In this document: positions 61,866 through 64,000 of the stretch, piece by piece
How positions within the stretch are numbered: position 1 is the stretch's first letter
Layout: every line of letters begins with the position of its first letter
Source of the DNA: Rhea pennata
Taxonomy: Eukaryota; Chordata; Aves; Rheiformes; Rheidae
Length of the DNA: 64,000 nucleotides
Direction of reading: 5' to 3'
Assembly: GCF_028389875.1 (NCBI RefSeq)
Contig: NC_084702.1
Location: forward strand, 63,032,553 to 63,096,552
Translations under genes and position numbers: made by a program
Notes under the pieces: model-generated
Databases searched by the model: none
Seen by the model: the letters and a program-made list of their open reading frames with translations, nothing else
Told to the model about the DNA's origin: nothing

Positions 61866-64000
61866 GTGAGTCTGACTAACCTCATATGCTTGGTTGTGAG
61901 GGCTGTGGGGTTTTGTTATTGTGTGGAGTGTTTAAACCTGTGAAATGACCTGGAACACATTTCATGTTTTGTTTTTCTGATTTTGTCCCCCCTGCCAAAC
62001 TTGTAATGAGTTTTTAAGTCTTGAGCCTCTACAGTTTGGACTCAGATGTTCTTTTTCCTTACTCTTTGGAAATCGATTTTTTTACTGTGCATAAGAATGC
62101 ATAAAGCATCTTGTGTACAACTCTACTCATTTTTTGTTAAAAAGCAACAAATTGAGTTTAGACTGGATTCTGCTTATTTGATTCTAAAATCTCTGCATAT
62201 GCTAATAAAGAGAAGACTGAAATTTCCTTTCAAAAAAGGATATGGACTGGGAAGCCAAGTGATTCAGATTTTAGAATGGAAGCTAATAAAAATCAAATTT
62301 ATTTATATAAAAATATGTAAGACTGTTAAAAGAATCACTGTATTCAATTTGCTCATTATTAGGTTTTTGCTTACATTAAATATTTAAATGATAGTTTAAT
62401 TGCAGCAAGATAATGAGAAACAAATGAATCACTTGGCACATTTGAGCAATGTCTCTGTAGTGTAAACAATGTTTGAATGCTAGTGAATGATTATGGTATG
62501 GACTTCTCTTGTTTGTGAGTAGCCCTGTAGAGTCAGAATATCTTCTAGGTACAACATTATCTTCTCTGTTCCAGGAAAGCATGTGATCTACTTCTAAATA
62601 GAATTTATATTGTTCACTTTCTGGGACTATTAGTTTCAATTTGGGGAAAAAGCAGAGTGAACCAAAGAGAATTTCCATAAAAATACACAATACAAAGAAT
62701 TTCTGAACATTAAAGTTATGGACTTTTTTTCTCCTTTTAAAAAGGCCTTTGATCTGCAGTAGAACAAGTCTGAACTGGAATAATGAAGGAGAGTGAGTGG
62801 GTGGGTTTTTCCTTTTTAACCCCAACCTCCAAAAATCTGCTGTCATTTAATTAAATGTGCTAGACAGCTCAGATCTGACCAGGAAATGAAGCAAAATTTT
62901 GGCAGTATGTTTAAGTTAAAGATGTCTTAGTATCATGTCTATTTTGCAGATTTTACCGTGGTGAATTAACAGAAGTAACTGCCAAAGATGAATTTGTTTG
63001 TGATTTAAATTTATAACAGTAGATAAATGGCAGTTTATAAGACACGAAGAGAGGAATGCAGATTTTAGTGTTACATATATTGTAGCAGGGTAAAAGAGAC
63101 AGGAATCTCAAAGTGTTCAGATAAAGCAAGGTTATGTTCTTCCTGTAATCTCAGTATAGGGTATTTTTATATGTGTAAAATGTCTTGACTCTTTGCTTCA
63201 ACAATAGCTTTGAAAACTGGTATTTTCTTAATTTTACACTGCTGTGCAGAAAGATAGTTGTCTGTTTCAAGCAAGTTGTTAAAAATGCTACACATCCATA
63301 AGTGCTTTGAAACTCAAAACTAGATTGCTTTTGGCATGGAACTGTAGGATCCAAATTCAGCTTTGGAATAACTAAATCTTCAGTTAGGCTCATTTTGTGC
63401 AAACAGAAGTTTAAGAAGACTTCTCAAATGAAAAGGGGGTAGGGGGAAAAGAAATCTAATGAGCTGATTTAATGCCTAAAATAGTCTTGAAATAAAACCT
63501 TTCTGCTTTTGAGAAGGCTGGTCTGTCATAGTTTTTAAGATGAGATTATACTTCAATTTTCTTGTTTGGTTGGCGGGTTTTTTTGTGCATTTCATCCTAG
63601 ATAAGTTCCATAAAGCATCCCTATAGACTGCATAATTATGTATAGTGTACATATGTCTTTGTCATCAAAAGTACTTTTTCATACTAACAAAGTTGGCTGG
63701 CAGAAGGATGAAAGGATGTATTAGCATCTTGCAGTTTCTAGGATCAAGTTTAAAAGTACTTGACCTCTGGAGTTACAAATTTCCCTTTTTTGACTTTACA
63801 GTAATGTAGAAAGCTGTGTGATTAGTCTCTTCAATAATAGTATTCTAACTGGAGTAACCTCAAATTGCTTAAGCAAATGTTTTAGCATCTGCAGACAACT
63901 GCTTTTTAATCACTTGGTTAATTGATCAATTAACCAAGTGGAAAAGATTCATTTTTACATCTTAATATCTTTATGAGAAACTTTTGCAAATTAAGCTTTC
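61866..64000 (+). other. PLPP1: PLPP1 intron 3 (5' part, runs off the window)
   Basis: Non-coding AT-rich sequence starting GTGAGT. I searched it for the exon encoding LSFYSGHSSF and did not find it. The 156-codon minus-strand frame at 62376-62846 has no family resemblance and looks like chance. The only notable structure is the palindrome at 63911-63940. Confidence 0.85.
63911..63940. repeat. Perfect 30-bp palindrome
   Basis: CACTTGGTTAATTGA is followed immediately by its exact reverse complement, with no spacer; the centre is TGATCA. The halves contain GTTAAT and ATTAAC, the two half-sites of the HNF1 motif, here six bases apart rather than one. Weak complementarity (CTTTTT to the left, GAAAAG to the right) continues outside after short gaps. 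Confidence 0.9.

Noticed and set aside
62376-62846. 156-codon minus-strand open frame in PLPP1 intron 3
   Set aside because: It is Leu/Phe/Lys-rich, has no recognisable domain or splice context, and is of a length seen by chance in 64 kb of AT-rich DNA.
1-64000. A novel defence, mobile or biosynthetic system
   Set aside because: The window is explained by two known vertebrate genes, their introns and spacer. No clustered unknown coding genes, CRISPR arrays or viral genes were seen.

Overview
This window is vertebrate chromosomal DNA, most likely from a bird and plausibly from a passerine. It holds the 3' end of one gene and the 5' part of the next, both on the + strand and both with intron/exon structure. 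The bird assignment rests on three things: compact introns compared with mammals, sparse repeats that are all CR1-related, and one short retroposon at about 35.6 kb with a tRNA-Ile-like head joined to a CR1-like tail, the architecture described for TguSINE1 of passerines. The protein sequences alone only say amniote.

Layout. 1-7.7 kb: the last part of SLC38A9 (lysosomal arginine-responsive transceptor that signals to mTORC1): an internal exon (5202-5291), the terminal coding exon (6946-7111), and a 3'UTR with an AATAAA at 7700. 7.7-28.9 kb: intergenic DNA with no gene I can support. It contains an old CR1 remnant at 25.4-25.9 kb, other degraded repeat pieces, a Z-DNA-type alternating tract, palindromes and hairpins, and one candidate non-coding exon. 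28.9-29.9 kb: a strong CpG-island promoter leading into exon 1 of PLPP1 (phospholipid phosphatase 1, LPP1/PPAP2A). 29.7-64 kb: PLPP1 introns plus two alternative second exons (45630-45784 and 58073-58224) and exon 3 (61585-61865), which carries the first catalytic motif of the LPP family. The remaining PLPP1 exons (motifs C2 and C3, C-terminus) lie beyond the right edge.

The clearest biological feature is the PLPP1 pair of alternative second exons. Reading the frames shows that exactly one of the two must be used: including both, or neither, runs into an early stop codon. The two exons lie about 12.3 kb apart, so simple steric exclusion cannot explain the choice.

I found no operon, CRISPR array, toxin, phage or other previously undescribed system. 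SLC38A9 followed by PLPP1 on the same strand matches the gene order I know from human chromosome 5q11.2, so this is a conserved syntenic block. The two genes have unrelated jobs (lysosomal amino-acid sensing; dephosphorylation of extracellular lipid phosphates) and are not functionally coupled by anything visible here. The less expected signals are structural: a perfect 30-bp palindrome at 63.9 kb, a 46-nt alternating purine-pyrimidine tract at 8.2 kb, a G25 run just inside PLPP1 intron 1, and an antisense protein-like reading frame at 55.0-55.4 kb.
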